Assembly (NCBI RefSeq): GCF_019457635.1
Contig: NZ_CP080412.1
Location: 3,224,001 to 3,288,000 of the forward strand
Source: Shewanella mangrovisoli
GTDB lineage: Bacteria; Pseudomonadota; Gammaproteobacteria; Enterobacterales; Shewanellaceae
Direction: 5' to 3'
DNA length: 64,000 bases
Shown: positions 35,749-44,080 of the stretch, one piece after another
Position numbering within the stretch: the stretch's first letter is position 1
Layout of the letters: each line of letters begins with the position of its first letter
Translations under genes and position numbers: made by a program
The notes under the pieces: generated by a model
Database searches by the model: none
Seen by the model: the letters and a program-made list of their open reading frames with translations, nothing else
Told to the model about the DNA's origin: nothing

Positions 35749-35943
35749 ATGAAACCTATGACCATGATTACCACTGCATTTTTAGCCTTATTATTAACCT
35801 TTGGACTGTCAGCCTGTAGCGACAACCACACCGAGGACGCAGGCGAAAAAATTGATGAAGCCATCACAGATACAGGCAATGCGATTGAAGATGCCTGTGA
35901 AGAACTGAAAGAAGGCGTTAAAGCGAAAGATACCCGCTGCTAG
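35749..35943 (+). CDS. Small acidic lipoprotein
   Basis: A 64-residue lipoprotein. The signal peptide MKPMTMITTAFLALLLTFGL ends in lipobox LSAC (Cys near 23). The mature part is acidic and helical (DAGEKIDEAITDTGNAIEDA), with Cys near the middle and at the very C-terminus (DTRC). An AAAGGAG site precedes this ATG; an upstream in-frame start at 35728 was rejected. It resembles small stress-induced lipoproteins, but no named family could be assigned. It is probably co-transcribed with the DUF1328 gene. Confidence 0.82.
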   Translation: MKPMTMITTAFLALLLTFGLSACSDNHTEDAGEKIDEAITDTGNAIEDACEELKEGVKAKDTRC

Positions 35944-36097
35944 AACGGATGACGGAGAGTAGATAGTCCCGCAAACGAGCTAATCAGGGAAACCACAGCT
36001 CGAGTGAGTACCACTGAGCCACTTTATCGCGACAGTCATTGGTTACGATAAAGTGGGTTTCCCTGAGGCTCGCCGTTTATCGATGGAGGATATGCCA

Positions 36098-37789
36098 ATG
36101 CTGAGTAGGGTCCACATTAAGTATTTCTACCTGTTCGGAGCACTGTTATTTGGCTATTTCGCCGTAACGGGGCACTCTCCCATCTTCACCTTTATTTGGG
36201 CATGGAGCAGCCTATCCCTCGCCCTTGTCGGCTCGGCCTATTGGTTTAATCTCGCCAGTATTTTTAGAAAACGCCAGGATGGCTCCATCCCTTGGTATAT
36301 TCGCTGGGGCTTTATTCCGTTTTTATTAGGATGCCGACTCTATAATCTCTGGGCACGGCGCCGCGATAGCGTGCCTTCAATGCAAGCCATTGATAAATAC
36401 CTGTACTTGGGTAGCCGCTTAAGCGCTGCCGATTTACCTAAACTAAATCGTTATGGCATTACCGCTATTTTAGATGTCACCGCCGAATTCGACGGCCTCG
36501 ATGTGTCCCTGTATGAGGATCATATCGACTATCTGAATATCCCTATTCTTGACCACAGCGTACCGACTAGCGCCCAATTAAATCAGGCGATTAACTGGTT
36601 ACATCGCCAAGTACGTGCCCAAAAGCGGGTATTAATCCACTGCGCGCTCGGTCGCGGGCGTTCCGTGATGGTGCTGGCCGCTTATCTTGTATGCCGTCGC
36701 CCCGAACTCAGTTTTGCCGCGGTGCTGCAACAGATTAAAAGCATTCGTAAAACCGCAGGGTTAAATCGCTGGCAACTTAAAGCGCTAGAGCAGATGTACA
36801 CTCAAGGGGAAATCAAACTGCATAAGCGCGCCTGGATTATCGCCAATCCCGTCTCTGGCGCGGGTAAATGGCAGAGCCATGGCGAACAAATTTGCACTGA
36901 GCTGAAACGCTATTTTGAGGTGCAGTTAGCACTCACCACGCCAGAGATTAGCGCCCAAACCCAAGCGAAAAAAGCACGGCTTCAGGGCGCCGATATCATC
37001 ATCGCTTGCGGGGGCGATGGCACAGTCACTGAGGTCGCGGCGGAGATTATCGACACCGATATCACCTTAGGCATTATCCCGTTAGGCACCACCAATGCCC
37101 TGTCACACGCCCTCTTTGGTTTAAGCAGTAAGCTCAATGCCGTCTCCCAAGCCCTTGATAATATTATCCAAGGCCAGACTCAGACCATAGACACGGCGCG
37201 TTGCAATGAGCGGCTGGTGTTGCTGCTGGTTGGCATTGGGTTTGAGCAGCAAATGATTGAGTCGGCGAGCCGCGAGCGTAAAAATGCCCTCGGCCAACTC
37301 GCCTACCTCGATGGTTTGTGGCGCGCGGTGAACACCGACACCAACCTCGAGTTGCAGCTGACTTTAGATGACCAAGCCCCAATGACAGTGCAAACCCACA
37401 GCCTAGTGGTTGCCAATGCCGCACCTTTTACCAGCTTACTCGCCCAAGGTAAGGGCGAACCCAATATGACCGACGGCTTGTTGGATATCACTTGGTTGGA
37501 TTCAAATAATGAGCCGAATGAACAGCTTATCAGTCTGGCTGAACTGGCTTTTACCGGCTGGATTAAAGAGGCCGCCAATAGCGACTCTGCGCCCTCGGCC
37601 AACGCGGGTAAAGTGAAACATGCCCACGCTAAAAGGGTGAAGCTCAGCAGTCAGCCCCCATGCAAGTATGTGATTGATGGCGAAATTTGTGAGCCAGAGG
37701 AACTCAATATCGACATCCTGCCCGCCTCTTTAAAAGTGTTTGTGCCCTATCAAGCGCAAAATGATGAACCGCAGTCAGAGCCAAAATAA
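36098..37789 (+). CDS. Fusion: dual-specificity phosphatase and diacylglycerol-kinase-like lipid kinase
   Basis: A roughly 563-residue inner-membrane protein. Residues 5-90 contain two or three membrane segments (YFYLFGALLFGYFAVTG, FIWAWSSLSLALVGSAYWF, WGFIPFLLG). Residues 95-240 form a dual-specificity phosphatase with the active-site loop HCALGRGRS (Cys182). Residues 250-560 are a DAGK/YegS-type catalytic domain: IANPVSGAGKW, GGDGT with Gly305 and LGIIPLGTTNAL. A natural guess is lipid phosphate turnover, with phosphatase and kinase acting on related lipids. The ATG at 36098 follows GGAGG at good spacing; earlier in-frame ATGs were rejected. The substrate is unknown. Confidence 0.88.
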   Translation: MLSRVHIKYFYLFGALLFGYFAVTGHSPIFTFIWAWSSLSLALVGSAYWFNLASIFRKRQDGSIPWYIRWGFIPFLLGCRLYNLWARRRDSVPSMQAIDKYLYLGSRLSAADLPKLNRYGITAILDVTAEFDGLDVSLYEDHIDYLNIPILDHSVPTSAQLNQAINWLHRQVRAQKRVLIHCALGRGRSVMVLAAYLVCRRPELSFAAVLQQIKSIRKTAGLNRWQLKALEQMYTQGEIKLHKRAWIIANPVSGAGKWQSHGEQICTELKRYFEVQLALTTPEISAQTQAKKARLQGADIIIACGGDGTVTEVAAEIIDTDITLGIIPLGTTNALSHALFGLSSKLNAVSQALDNIIQGQTQTIDTARCNERLVLLLVGIGFEQQMIESASRERKNALGQLAYLDGLWRAVNTDTNLELQLTLDDQAPMTVQTHSLVVANAAPFTSLLAQGKGEPNMTDGLLDITWLDSNNEPNEQLISLAELAFTGWIKEAANSDSAPSANAGKVKHAHAKRVKLSSQPPCKYVIDGEICEPEELNIDILPASLKVFVPYQAQNDEPQSEPK

Positions 37790-37879
37790 GCTAACACATT
37801 CAGAATCAACTCTGAACCAAACTATATGAATCAAAAGCTGAATCAATGCATTAGCTTATTTTCAGGCATTTAATGCAGG

Positions 37880-39295
37880 TTAGTACTTGGCGACGCTATT
37901 GCTAACGGGATCTTCGCTAACGGAATCTGCATCAGCGGTTTGAACGTCTGACTCCTGCTCATATTTACTGAGCTTGTTATAGAGGGTTTTAACGCTGATC
38001 CCAAGCTGCTCAGCGGTGTCGGTTTTATTACCCTGACTCGTTTCAAGCGCTTGGTAAATGGCGATTTTTTCCAGCTCCTCGAGGCGCATACCTTGGGGGA
38101 TCACTACATTTTCCTCCGCTGCCGACTCTTTATCCAAACTAGGTGTCAGCTGTAAATGCTCAGGGGTAATCTCATGGTCCGCCAGAATATAAGCGCGCTC
38201 GATAGCATGCTTTAACTCGCGCACATTACCGGGCCAAGTGTGGGCCGCAATCGCCTCTAAACTTGAAGGCGAGAACACTTTGCTCTGTTTTTCCGCCGCA
38301 TTGCGATAGGCCAGAAAATGCTTCGCCAGTCCCACTATATCTTCCCCACGCTCCCGCAATGGCGGCACTTGAATGGGGAAATGCGCTAAGCGAAAGTACA
38401 AGTCTTCCCGCAGTTGTCCTTGCTCAATCGCCACTAGAGGATCGCGGTTTGTCGCCGCCACAATACGCACATTCGCCTTGAGCACCTTAGGGCTGCCGAC
38501 GGGGCGATATTCATTATTTTCGAGCACTCTTAATAGCTTAACTTGATGCTCAAGGGGCATCTCGGTGACTTCATCGAGGAATAAGGTGCCGCCTTCGGCC
38601 TGCTCAAATACCCCTTGGTGATCGCGATTCGCGCCAGTGAAAGAGCCTTTTACATGGCCGAAGAGTTCACTATCGACCAATTCTGGGCTCAAGGCGCCGC
38701 AGTTAATCGCAATATAGGGCTTATTCACCCGCGGGCTGGCTAAGTGAATGGTATTGGCGACCAATTCTTTACCCGCGCCACTCTCACCGATAATCAACAC
38801 ATTGCTCTCGGCGGCCGACACGCGGCGGATAGTGCGATACAAACGGTGCATAGGTAATGAGGAGCCCACCAGCAGACCATATTGATCTAACTCGCTGGCA
38901 AAGGGGCGAATGCGCGTCGAGGTATTGGCAACCAGATGCTGGGCAAAATCCGCTAAAGTTTCGCACAACAACGACATATCGATGGGCTTACGGAAATGGT
39001 AGCCCGCGTATTTGGACAAGAGTTTATCGAGGTGAGGATTTGGTAGGCCGTCGGAGAGGAAAATAAACTCCACATCAGCAATGGCGCTGGACTCGAGTAA
39101 GGCTAAGTAATCTTCACGGCTTAGACGGGGCAGCTCAATGATCGCCACATCGATACGATTGGCCTCCAGCTGAGTAATCCAAGATAAATCATCGGTACTG
39201 CGTAGCTTGTTGTAGGTCTGCGCGCCCTCGAGCTGAACTAATGCCTGCTCGGTCTCGAAGTCCTGTAGATGATAGAAAAGCGTTGGTCGGATCAT
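37880..39295 (-). CDS. Sigma-54-dependent activator with pseudo-receiver
   Basis: A 471-residue NtrC-type regulator. Residues 1-122 look like a receiver fold, but where the phosphoacceptor Asp is expected the sequence reads IIELP (Glu54); the conserved Lys is present (FRKP, Lys103). The AAA+ domain (about 138-375) has Walker A GESGAGKE (170-177), Walker B GGTLFLDE and the sigma-54 contact loop GSFTGA (217-222), usually GAFTGA. A Fis-type helix-turn-helix is at the C-terminus (NKTDTAEQLGISVKTLYNKL). It should activate RpoN promoters in response to an unknown, possibly non-phosphoryl signal. A candidate target is the BON-domain gene 1 kb away. Confidence 0.9.
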   Translation of the reverse strand: MIRPTLFYHLQDFETEQALVQLEGAQTYNKLRSTDDLSWITQLEANRIDVAIIELPRLSREDYLALLESSAIADVEFIFLSDGLPNPHLDKLLSKYAGYHFRKPIDMSLLCETLADFAQHLVANTSTRIRPFASELDQYGLLVGSSLPMHRLYRTIRRVSAAESNVLIIGESGAGKELVANTIHLASPRVNKPYIAINCGALSPELVDSELFGHVKGSFTGANRDHQGVFEQAEGGTLFLDEVTEMPLEHQVKLLRVLENNEYRPVGSPKVLKANVRIVAATNRDPLVAIEQGQLREDLYFRLAHFPIQVPPLRERGEDIVGLAKHFLAYRNAAEKQSKVFSPSSLEAIAAHTWPGNVRELKHAIERAYILADHEITPEHLQLTPSLDKESAAEENVVIPQGMRLEELEKIAIYQALETSQGNKTDTAEQLGISVKTLYNKLSKYEQESDVQTADADSVSEDPVSNSVAKY

Positions 39296-39549
39296 CTTGT
39301 GCCACTCCCTGTGAATGAAGCACCACTGTATGCCAGCCGTGAAATTTTAACAATCTCAACGGTAAGAGTTGCCGATAATAAGCAGCCCACTGGCGACAAT
39401 GGATAAATATCATCAGTTAAATCAAGTCATTAACTTATCATTAAAAAGTGAACGAAATATGCATAGAAGCTGAATGAAGTTGATATTTCCATAAAAAACT
39501 TGGGCAATCCGTGTCGGTGGAGCAGCCCAAACTACCACAGGAGGTCGTT

Positions 39550-40014
39550 ATGACGTCTAATGTTGCGCAACATCAGACCGAGCTGAGCGCCGATATTAAG
39601 CTGGTTAATGAGTTAATCGAGCTGACGCAAACCGGCGTGGATTTTTATACTCGGGCCAATACTTCAGTCGATGACTACAGCCTAAAACGCATTTTTATCG
39701 CCCAAATCAAGACGTACCAAGGAATGCAGGCGCGATTTAGGCAACTGCTCGCCCAAACATTGCAACGGGAGAGCCCTCACTCGGCGCCGCCATCGCAGAC
39801 TCGGCCCTATGCCGATGTCGATGCTTTACTTATCAAACAACAACTTGCCGATGCTCTCGTCGTGCTCTGTGAGCTTGAGCGTCAACGCCTTAACCACCTC
39901 AAACAATTAATCAAAAAAGCCAATCACCCGAGGTTAATCAGCCAATTGGCCGAAGATATTGCCTGGCTACAAATCCATTTGGATACTTTGCACCTGCGCT
40001 GCCAAGCCCTGTAA
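39550..40014 (+). CDS. Hypothetical four-helix protein, possibly DUF2383-like
   Basis: A 154-residue helical protein without signal or membrane segment. The block LVNELIELTQTGVDFYTRA and the later DYSLKRIFIAQIKTYQGMQARF resemble the PA2169/DUF2383 group of ferritin-like helical proteins, but only weakly. The ATG at 39550 follows a strong AGGAGG. The frame opens 13 codons earlier, which was rejected. It sits beside the sigma-54 activator, divergent from it, and just before a BON protein, suggesting an envelope-stress group. The function is unknown. Confidence 0.72.
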   Translation: MTSNVAQHQTELSADIKLVNELIELTQTGVDFYTRANTSVDDYSLKRIFIAQIKTYQGMQARFRQLLAQTLQRESPHSAPPSQTRPYADVDALLIKQQLADALVVLCELERQRLNHLKQLIKKANHPRLISQLAEDIAWLQIHLDTLHLRCQAL

Positions 40015-40236
40015 ATGCGCCTACACCTCCAAATAACGCGGCCAACTGAGCCGCGTTTTTGTTGCATGCGGTCTGACTGTTTTTAGCGCTTATCCCACTT
40101 AAGCCCAATCGCTGAATCACCCTAGGTAATATTTACATTTTGTCGGTAAAAAGCGCCGATTTGGCGATTAAGCCAAACACCTAAAACAAGTTACAAACAA
40201 CACTTAACCCATTTAAAATCAGTTAGATAAAAATAT

Positions 40237-40252
40237 TGGCACGATTCACGCT
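40237..40252 (+). promoter_or_regulatory. Candidate sigma-54 promoter of the BON-domain gene
   Basis: TGGCACGATTCACGCT has the -24 GG and -12 GC at the exact spacing of the RpoN consensus (TGGCACG-N4-TTGCW), though the TT of the -12 half is AC. Transcription would begin near 40264, about 25 bases before the start codon. A sigma-54 activator gene lies nearby. Confidence 0.5.
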
Positions 40253-40287
40253 TTAGTTCCTTCGAGATAACAACGGAGGATATCATT

Positions 40288-40836
40288 ATGAAAAACACGA
40301 CAACTTTAGCTTTAACCACCTTACTTGTCGGTTCTATCAGTTTAAATGTGGCCGCCGCACAGGATTGGAAAGACGACGCCAAAGATGCTTGGATCGATGG
40401 CAAGGCCGAAACGACTTTGTTGCTCAATACTAATCTCAACTCCTTTGACATTATGACCGACGTGAAAAACGGCCATGTCACCTTAACCGGTCAAGTGGAG
40501 AGCAGTGTCGATAAGGCGCTCGCCGCTGAGCTCATCAAAAGCTTAGATGGTGTAAAAGGGGTCGATAACAAATTAACCGTGATGAATGAAGACCAAGGCA
40601 CCAGTGAGGTGGTGAAGACCCTAACCGACTCTAAGGTCGCAACGGTCGTGAAAACCCGTCTGTTGTTCTCGACCGACGTATCGGGCACCCAAATTAATGT
40701 CGATGTTGCCGATGGCGTAGTGACCTTACAGGGTGAAGTGGCTAGCGATGCCGAGCGTCAATTAGCCCTGACCATTGCTAAAAATACCGATGATGTGAAA
40801 AAGGTCGTCGATAAGATCAAAGTCAAAACCTCATAA
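40288..40836 (+). CDS. Periplasmic protein with two BON domains (OsmY-like)
   Basis: A 182-residue protein. A signal peptide of about 24 residues ends at VAAAQ. Two BON domains follow (about 40-105 and 115-180), each with the LTGQVES / LQGEVAS strand and a VDNKL / VVDKI end. BON domains bind phospholipid surfaces, and OsmY is a stress-induced periplasmic chaperone-like protein. An AACGGAGGA site precedes the ATG. A possible sigma-54 promoter lies upstream. A terminator with a TTCG loop follows. Confidence 0.9.
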   Translation: MKNTTTLALTTLLVGSISLNVAAAQDWKDDAKDAWIDGKAETTLLLNTNLNSFDIMTDVKNGHVTLTGQVESSVDKALAAELIKSLDGVKGVDNKLTVMNEDQGTSEVVKTLTDSKVATVVKTRLLFSTDVSGTQINVDVADGVVTLQGEVASDAERQLALTIAKNTDDVKKVVDKIKVKTS

Positions 40837-40914
40837 TGGTCCTGACATGCAGCCCTTGCTAATTCAGCACTTGCCAATTCAACGCTTGATATTAGTCACT
40901 CGGGCAAAAATCAC

Positions 40915-40942
40915 AAAACCAGCTTCGGCTGGTTTTGTTTTA
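40915..40942 (+). terminator. Terminator after the BON-domain gene
   Basis: AAAACCAGC TTCG GCTGGTTTT is a perfect 9-bp stem with a UUCG tetraloop, followed by GTTTTAT. It may also serve the converging leftward gene. Confidence 0.88.
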
Positions 40943-40969
40943 TCGGTGCGATGCCATATTAATCATGCC

Positions 40970-41386
40970 TTAGGCTTCAGCTTCCTGTTCGATGCAGAAG
41001 CTAAACTCATAAAAATGTTGGCCATTTTCGATGCTTATCGCCATAGTGCCATATAACCCCACCAGTTCACCCGCACCTGAATGGGGGACAACCTCAAGGT
41101 GTAATCGGTTTTGACCATCAGTCATAATGCCAAAATGTTGCAGCACAAAACTGCCCTGTCTGCCGCACAGTTTACCTACGACTTGCTCTATCGCTACATA
41201 ACCCGCCGAGCCTTTTACCGCCGTCATGGCACTGAGCATTTCGCCTTGGCTGCGAGCTTCTAGCTCACCATAAAAGCTTTTATCTAAGGTCATTCTGCCC
41301 AAGTTCACGCCCCCCACACCTGTGGCATAGGCACTCTCGGGATTGAGCTTAACATCAAATTTGCCCGTGACTTTGGTCATTTCCAT
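40970..41386 (-). CDS. DUF3224 family protein
   Basis: A 138-residue beta-rich protein of the DUF3224 family. It opens with a strand leading to GVGGVNLGRMTLDKSFYGEL and ARSQGEMLSAMTAVKGSAGYVAIEQVVG. The segment GRQGSFVLQHFGIM and the C-terminal LVGLYGTMAI are family blocks. It probably folds as an allene-oxide-cyclase-like barrel. The function is unknown. It is a single gene convergent with the BON gene. Confidence 0.88.
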   Translation of the reverse strand: MEMTKVTGKFDVKLNPESAYATGVGGVNLGRMTLDKSFYGELEARSQGEMLSAMTAVKGSAGYVAIEQVVGKLCGRQGSFVLQHFGIMTDGQNRLHLEVVPHSGAGELVGLYGTMAISIENGQHFYEFSFCIEQEAEA

Positions 41387-41458
41387 GACTCGCTCCTTGT
41401 TTTAATTTTATGCTTTATGCCAAAACCTTAGCTTTCCCAGCCGCTAGGTGAAATAAAT

Positions 41459-41478
41459 ACCTCAGCCGTAGCTGAGGT
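41459..41478 (-). terminator. Hairpin after the leftward gene at 41511
   Basis: ACCTCAGC CGTA GCTGAGGT is a perfect 8-bp stem. Reading leftward it is followed by ATTTATTT, a weak U-tract, so it is probably the terminator of the 41511-42320 gene. Confidence 0.6.
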
Positions 41479-41510
41479 AAAATTAACTTAGCATAAGCCC
41501 AGATATAAAC

Positions 41511-42320
41511 CTAATACAGTGCTTTAATTTCCGTTTCACTCACACCGACTTCAAGGGTTTTAGCCACGTTAGGCTCCTCGGCCATAGGTTGGTCAGCCGC
41601 CCTATCGCGGTAGGTAATAGCGACTTTAAACGGCGCCTCAAAGGGATACACGGGTTCAATACTATCGACTTCGATGCGATCACCAATAAACACACTGCCT
41701 AAGTGCACTAATCGATTTTGAGCATAATCTAAGCTAAACAAGCCAAGGTACCAAAATACCCCCGAACCTTGGTTTGTGACGATATAAGGCGCCACAAAGG
41801 GCATGGTTTGCTGCTTAGGATCGTCCTGTAATGTCGCATCGCTTTGGGTATCGGGCTCTAATGCGGGGTCAAAATTAAGCGGTGTGATCCGCAGATAATC
41901 CAGCAATACCCTTCCCTTTTCATCACCTTGTTGATAATCCCCCAGCGCAAATTCCGTTTGCTTGATTTTAATAAAGTGCGTCAATACCACGGGCAGTTGG
42001 CTATCGGGCAGCTTCACTTCAAAGGGATTGGCCGTATTTAAGCTAAAGAGTTTCAGCATCACCTCGGAGGCATTCGCCACCGGTTTGACCTCGCTTGGCA
42101 CCACAGATTCGATGGCATCTTCACTGGAAGATAATGCCGCCTCTTTGGCTTTTGCCTTTGCATCGGCCTGCGCCATGGCCTCATCGTATTGCAGCACTTG
42201 GCCATCTTCCATGACCATGTAGATATCATCATTGGTCATGTTAAAACGATAAATGCCCGCGGCAAGAATACTGAGCACAAGGACAGTCGCCGCTATCGTT
42301 AATTTAACAAACATACTCAT
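41511..42320 (-). CDS. Hypothetical membrane-anchored protein
   Basis: A roughly 269-residue protein with one N-terminal membrane anchor (VKLTIAATVLVLSILAAGIY) and a large, probably periplasmic, beta-rich domain. There is an Ala/Lys/Asp-rich linker near residues 45-70 (DEAMAQADAKAKAKEAAL). Visible blocks are DDIYMVMEDGQVLQYDEAM and GVFWYLGLFSLDYAQNRLVHLGSV. No known family was recognised. The ATG at 42320 follows GGGGGAG; an earlier start at 42356 was rejected. Confidence 0.75.
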   Translation of the reverse strand: MSMFVKLTIAATVLVLSILAAGIYRFNMTNDDIYMVMEDGQVLQYDEAMAQADAKAKAKEAALSSSEDAIESVVPSEVKPVANASEVMLKLFSLNTANPFEVKLPDSQLPVVLTHFIKIKQTEFALGDYQQGDEKGRVLLDYLRITPLNFDPALEPDTQSDATLQDDPKQQTMPFVAPYIVTNQGSGVFWYLGLFSLDYAQNRLVHLGSVFIGDRIEVDSIEPVYPFEAPFKVAITYRDRAADQPMAEEPNVAKTLEVGVSETEIKALY

Positions 42321-42576
42321 TATCTCCCCCAATATCCTAGTCGCGGCATATTTCACTCTTATGATAAAATCCGCCTTGCTGATAGCATCAAAAAATCACC
42401 CTTCCGACAAGGTCAAAACCGCTTATTTTTGCTTTTAGTCAGCCTAAGTTCAGCAAGTGGACACATGCTGATATATATGATTTAGACTTTTCATTCCCGC
42501 TCCCAATCGGGCTATAATTCTTTCCGCTAAATACATAGCCCACAGTATAACCGTACCTTTAAGGATCTAATTGCCT

Positions 42577-42819
42577 ATGACCAATGCATCGACTAGCCCT
42601 TTTGCGGTGTTAAACCAAAGCACTGCAAACTCGTTTAATGAACAGAAAAACCTGATTAAACGGGTCTTTAAAGGCAAGCCAGTGCAATGTCCAAGCTGCA
42701 ATCAAACCCTCAAAGTCATCTTGCCGGAGACGGCTAAAGCCGACCAAGCCGCAGGTATTTTTTGCCCTAAGGGCTGTACCGATATCGAGCTAGACATGGA
42801 AGCCGTGGCAGGTATCTAA
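42577..42819 (+). CDS. Small zinc-ribbon-like hypothetical protein
   Basis: An 80-residue protein with CPSC and CPKGC pairs (VQCPSCNQTL and IFCPKGCTDIEL) about 28 residues apart, suggesting a single zinc site. The N-terminal third is polar and probably disordered. Two starts are possible: TTG at 42571, six bases after AAGG, or ATG at 42577. The ATG is taken, though the TTG has better spacing. No family name could be given; the pattern is of a small conserved protein. Confidence 0.7.
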   Translation: MTNASTSPFAVLNQSTANSFNEQKNLIKRVFKGKPVQCPSCNQTLKVILPETAKADQAAGIFCPKGCTDIELDMEAVAGI

Positions 42820-42827
42820 GCCTTCCT

Positions 42828-43334
42828 TCAGGATGAGCGTAATTGTCCTCGAAAATAATAGCGGTAATATCCCACGAGATTACTGCCAATAAACAGCAGC
42901 TCCATCAATACCGCCACGGGTGAGCCGACTAAGATATTGTGGCACAACCAAAAACTGGTGCCGACTATCATCAATAAGCGCAGATTTTTATCCGCCAGGC
43001 AAAAGGCAGCTCGGGTTTGAAACAGCGTTCCAATACAACTTACCACGCTCACAAGTCCGCTGTAGGTTAAGCCGCTCATCAGCACCGCCGCCCCGCTAAA
43101 AAACCACATGGCCTTTTTGGACGTTGTAAAAATGCTGGTGAGATAACGCACAGTGGCAATCCCCATCAGGCCTGCTGCCGTCCATTGTGCTAATAAGCAA
43201 AAATGGATGGAGATTAGGATGCCCGAGACGAATAAACAGGCGACGATGCGCTCACGCGCCTTAAATTGAAACGACATCAAATCGAAAACGATGGCAATCG
43301 CCACCAATAGTTGTGACAGGGAAAAAGCACTCAA
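42828..43334 (-). CDS. YgjV family inner membrane protein
   Basis: A 168-residue protein with four or five membrane segments, matching the Imp-YgjV family (AIAIVFDLMSFQFKARERI, LLAQWTAAGLMG, SFWLCHNILVGSPVAVLMEL). The start is a TTG with an excellent AAAGGAG site eight bases before it. The function is unknown; some related proteins are predicted transporters. A perfect 11-bp stem-loop at 43357-43381 lies upstream of the start. Confidence 0.85.
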   Translation of the reverse strand: MSAFSLSQLLVAIAIVFDLMSFQFKARERIVACLFVSGILISIHFCLLAQWTAAGLMGIATVRYLTSIFTTSKKAMWFFSGAAVLMSGLTYSGLVSVVSCIGTLFQTRAAFCLADKNLRLLMIVGTSFWLCHNILVGSPVAVLMELLFIGSNLVGYYRYYFRGQLRSS

Positions 43335-43356
43335 GATAGGCTCCTTTAGGGCTTAA

Positions 43357-43381
43357 TATCGGCTTATAAAATAAGCCGATA
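43357..43381. promoter_or_regulatory. Perfect inverted repeat between the YgjV and Crp/Fnr genes
   Basis: TATCGGCTTAT AAA ATAAGCCGATA is a perfect 11-bp stem with a 3-base loop, 22 bases upstream of the YgjV-type start. It could be the terminator of the leftward Crp/Fnr transcript, but no U-tract follows. An operator is equally possible. Confidence 0.5.
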
Positions 43382-43467
43382 CATTCAGCTGTGACTCAAA
43401 CTTAGCGCCGAGGAGCATGCAGGGGATGAACTAAAAGCGCATTAACTTAAGTTAACTGGCTGGCTGT

Positions 43468-44076
43468 TTATACTGAATCTTGCAAACGTCTACGGATCCG
43501 CGACAGGCTAATCGCAGTGATGCCAATATAATTAGCCAGTTGGGCATGGGTTAAACGCTCAACCCAGAGGGGAAAGTATTGGAGTAAATGTAAGTAACGT
43601 TGCTCAGGTGTATTGAGCAGCAAAAAGGCTTCTTTTTGTTCTTTATACAATAATTGCTGTTTGAGTAGTACCAGTTGCACTTGCTGCATCGTTGGCTCGT
43701 TTAGCACGGCAAGTGGTATTTGTACTAGCCGACAAGCGGTGACAGTTTCTAACTGATAGGGCGCAATATCCTGCTTTAACCAACTGCTATATAAGAAACA
43801 AAGCTCACCTTCGAAGTAAAACTCCTTACAGCGTTCACTGCCCTCTTGGGTATAGTGGCAAGCGCGCACTATGCCATCCACCACAAAATAGGCAAATGGC
43901 TGACGCTCGCCTTGGGGTAATAAGCACTCGCCGGGCTGGCATACCAACGCCCTTGCTTGACTGAGTAGCGGCGCTAAGTGCTCGGGCTCGGCCCCTAAGG
44001 CGAGCAAATATTGCCAAAGGGGATGGATTGCCAGCTCAGTTGCCGCCTGATGAGCCGATGCAGAGTGCGCCGTCAT
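43468..44076 (-). CDS. Crp/Fnr family transcriptional regulator
   Basis: A roughly 202-residue regulator with a cyclic-nucleotide-binding-like N-terminal barrel (PGECLLPQGERQPFAYFVVDGIVR, FYFEGELCFLYSSWL) and a C-terminal HTH (LTHAQLANYIGITAISLSRIRRRL). No FNR-type N-terminal Cys cluster is present. The ATG at 44076 begins five bases after the stop of the FAH gene, consistent with one transcript. The longer frame from 44130 overlaps that gene by 50 bases and was rejected. The ligand and targets are unknown. Confidence 0.85.
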   Translation of the reverse strand: MTAHSASAHQAATELAIHPLWQYLLALGAEPEHLAPLLSQARALVCQPGECLLPQGERQPFAYFVVDGIVRACHYTQEGSERCKEFYFEGELCFLYSSWLKQDIAPYQLETVTACRLVQIPLAVLNEPTMQQVQLVLLKQQLLYKEQKEAFLLLNTPEQRYLHLLQYFPLWVERLTHAQLANYIGITAISLSRIRRRLQDSV

Positions 44077-44080
44077 TGCA

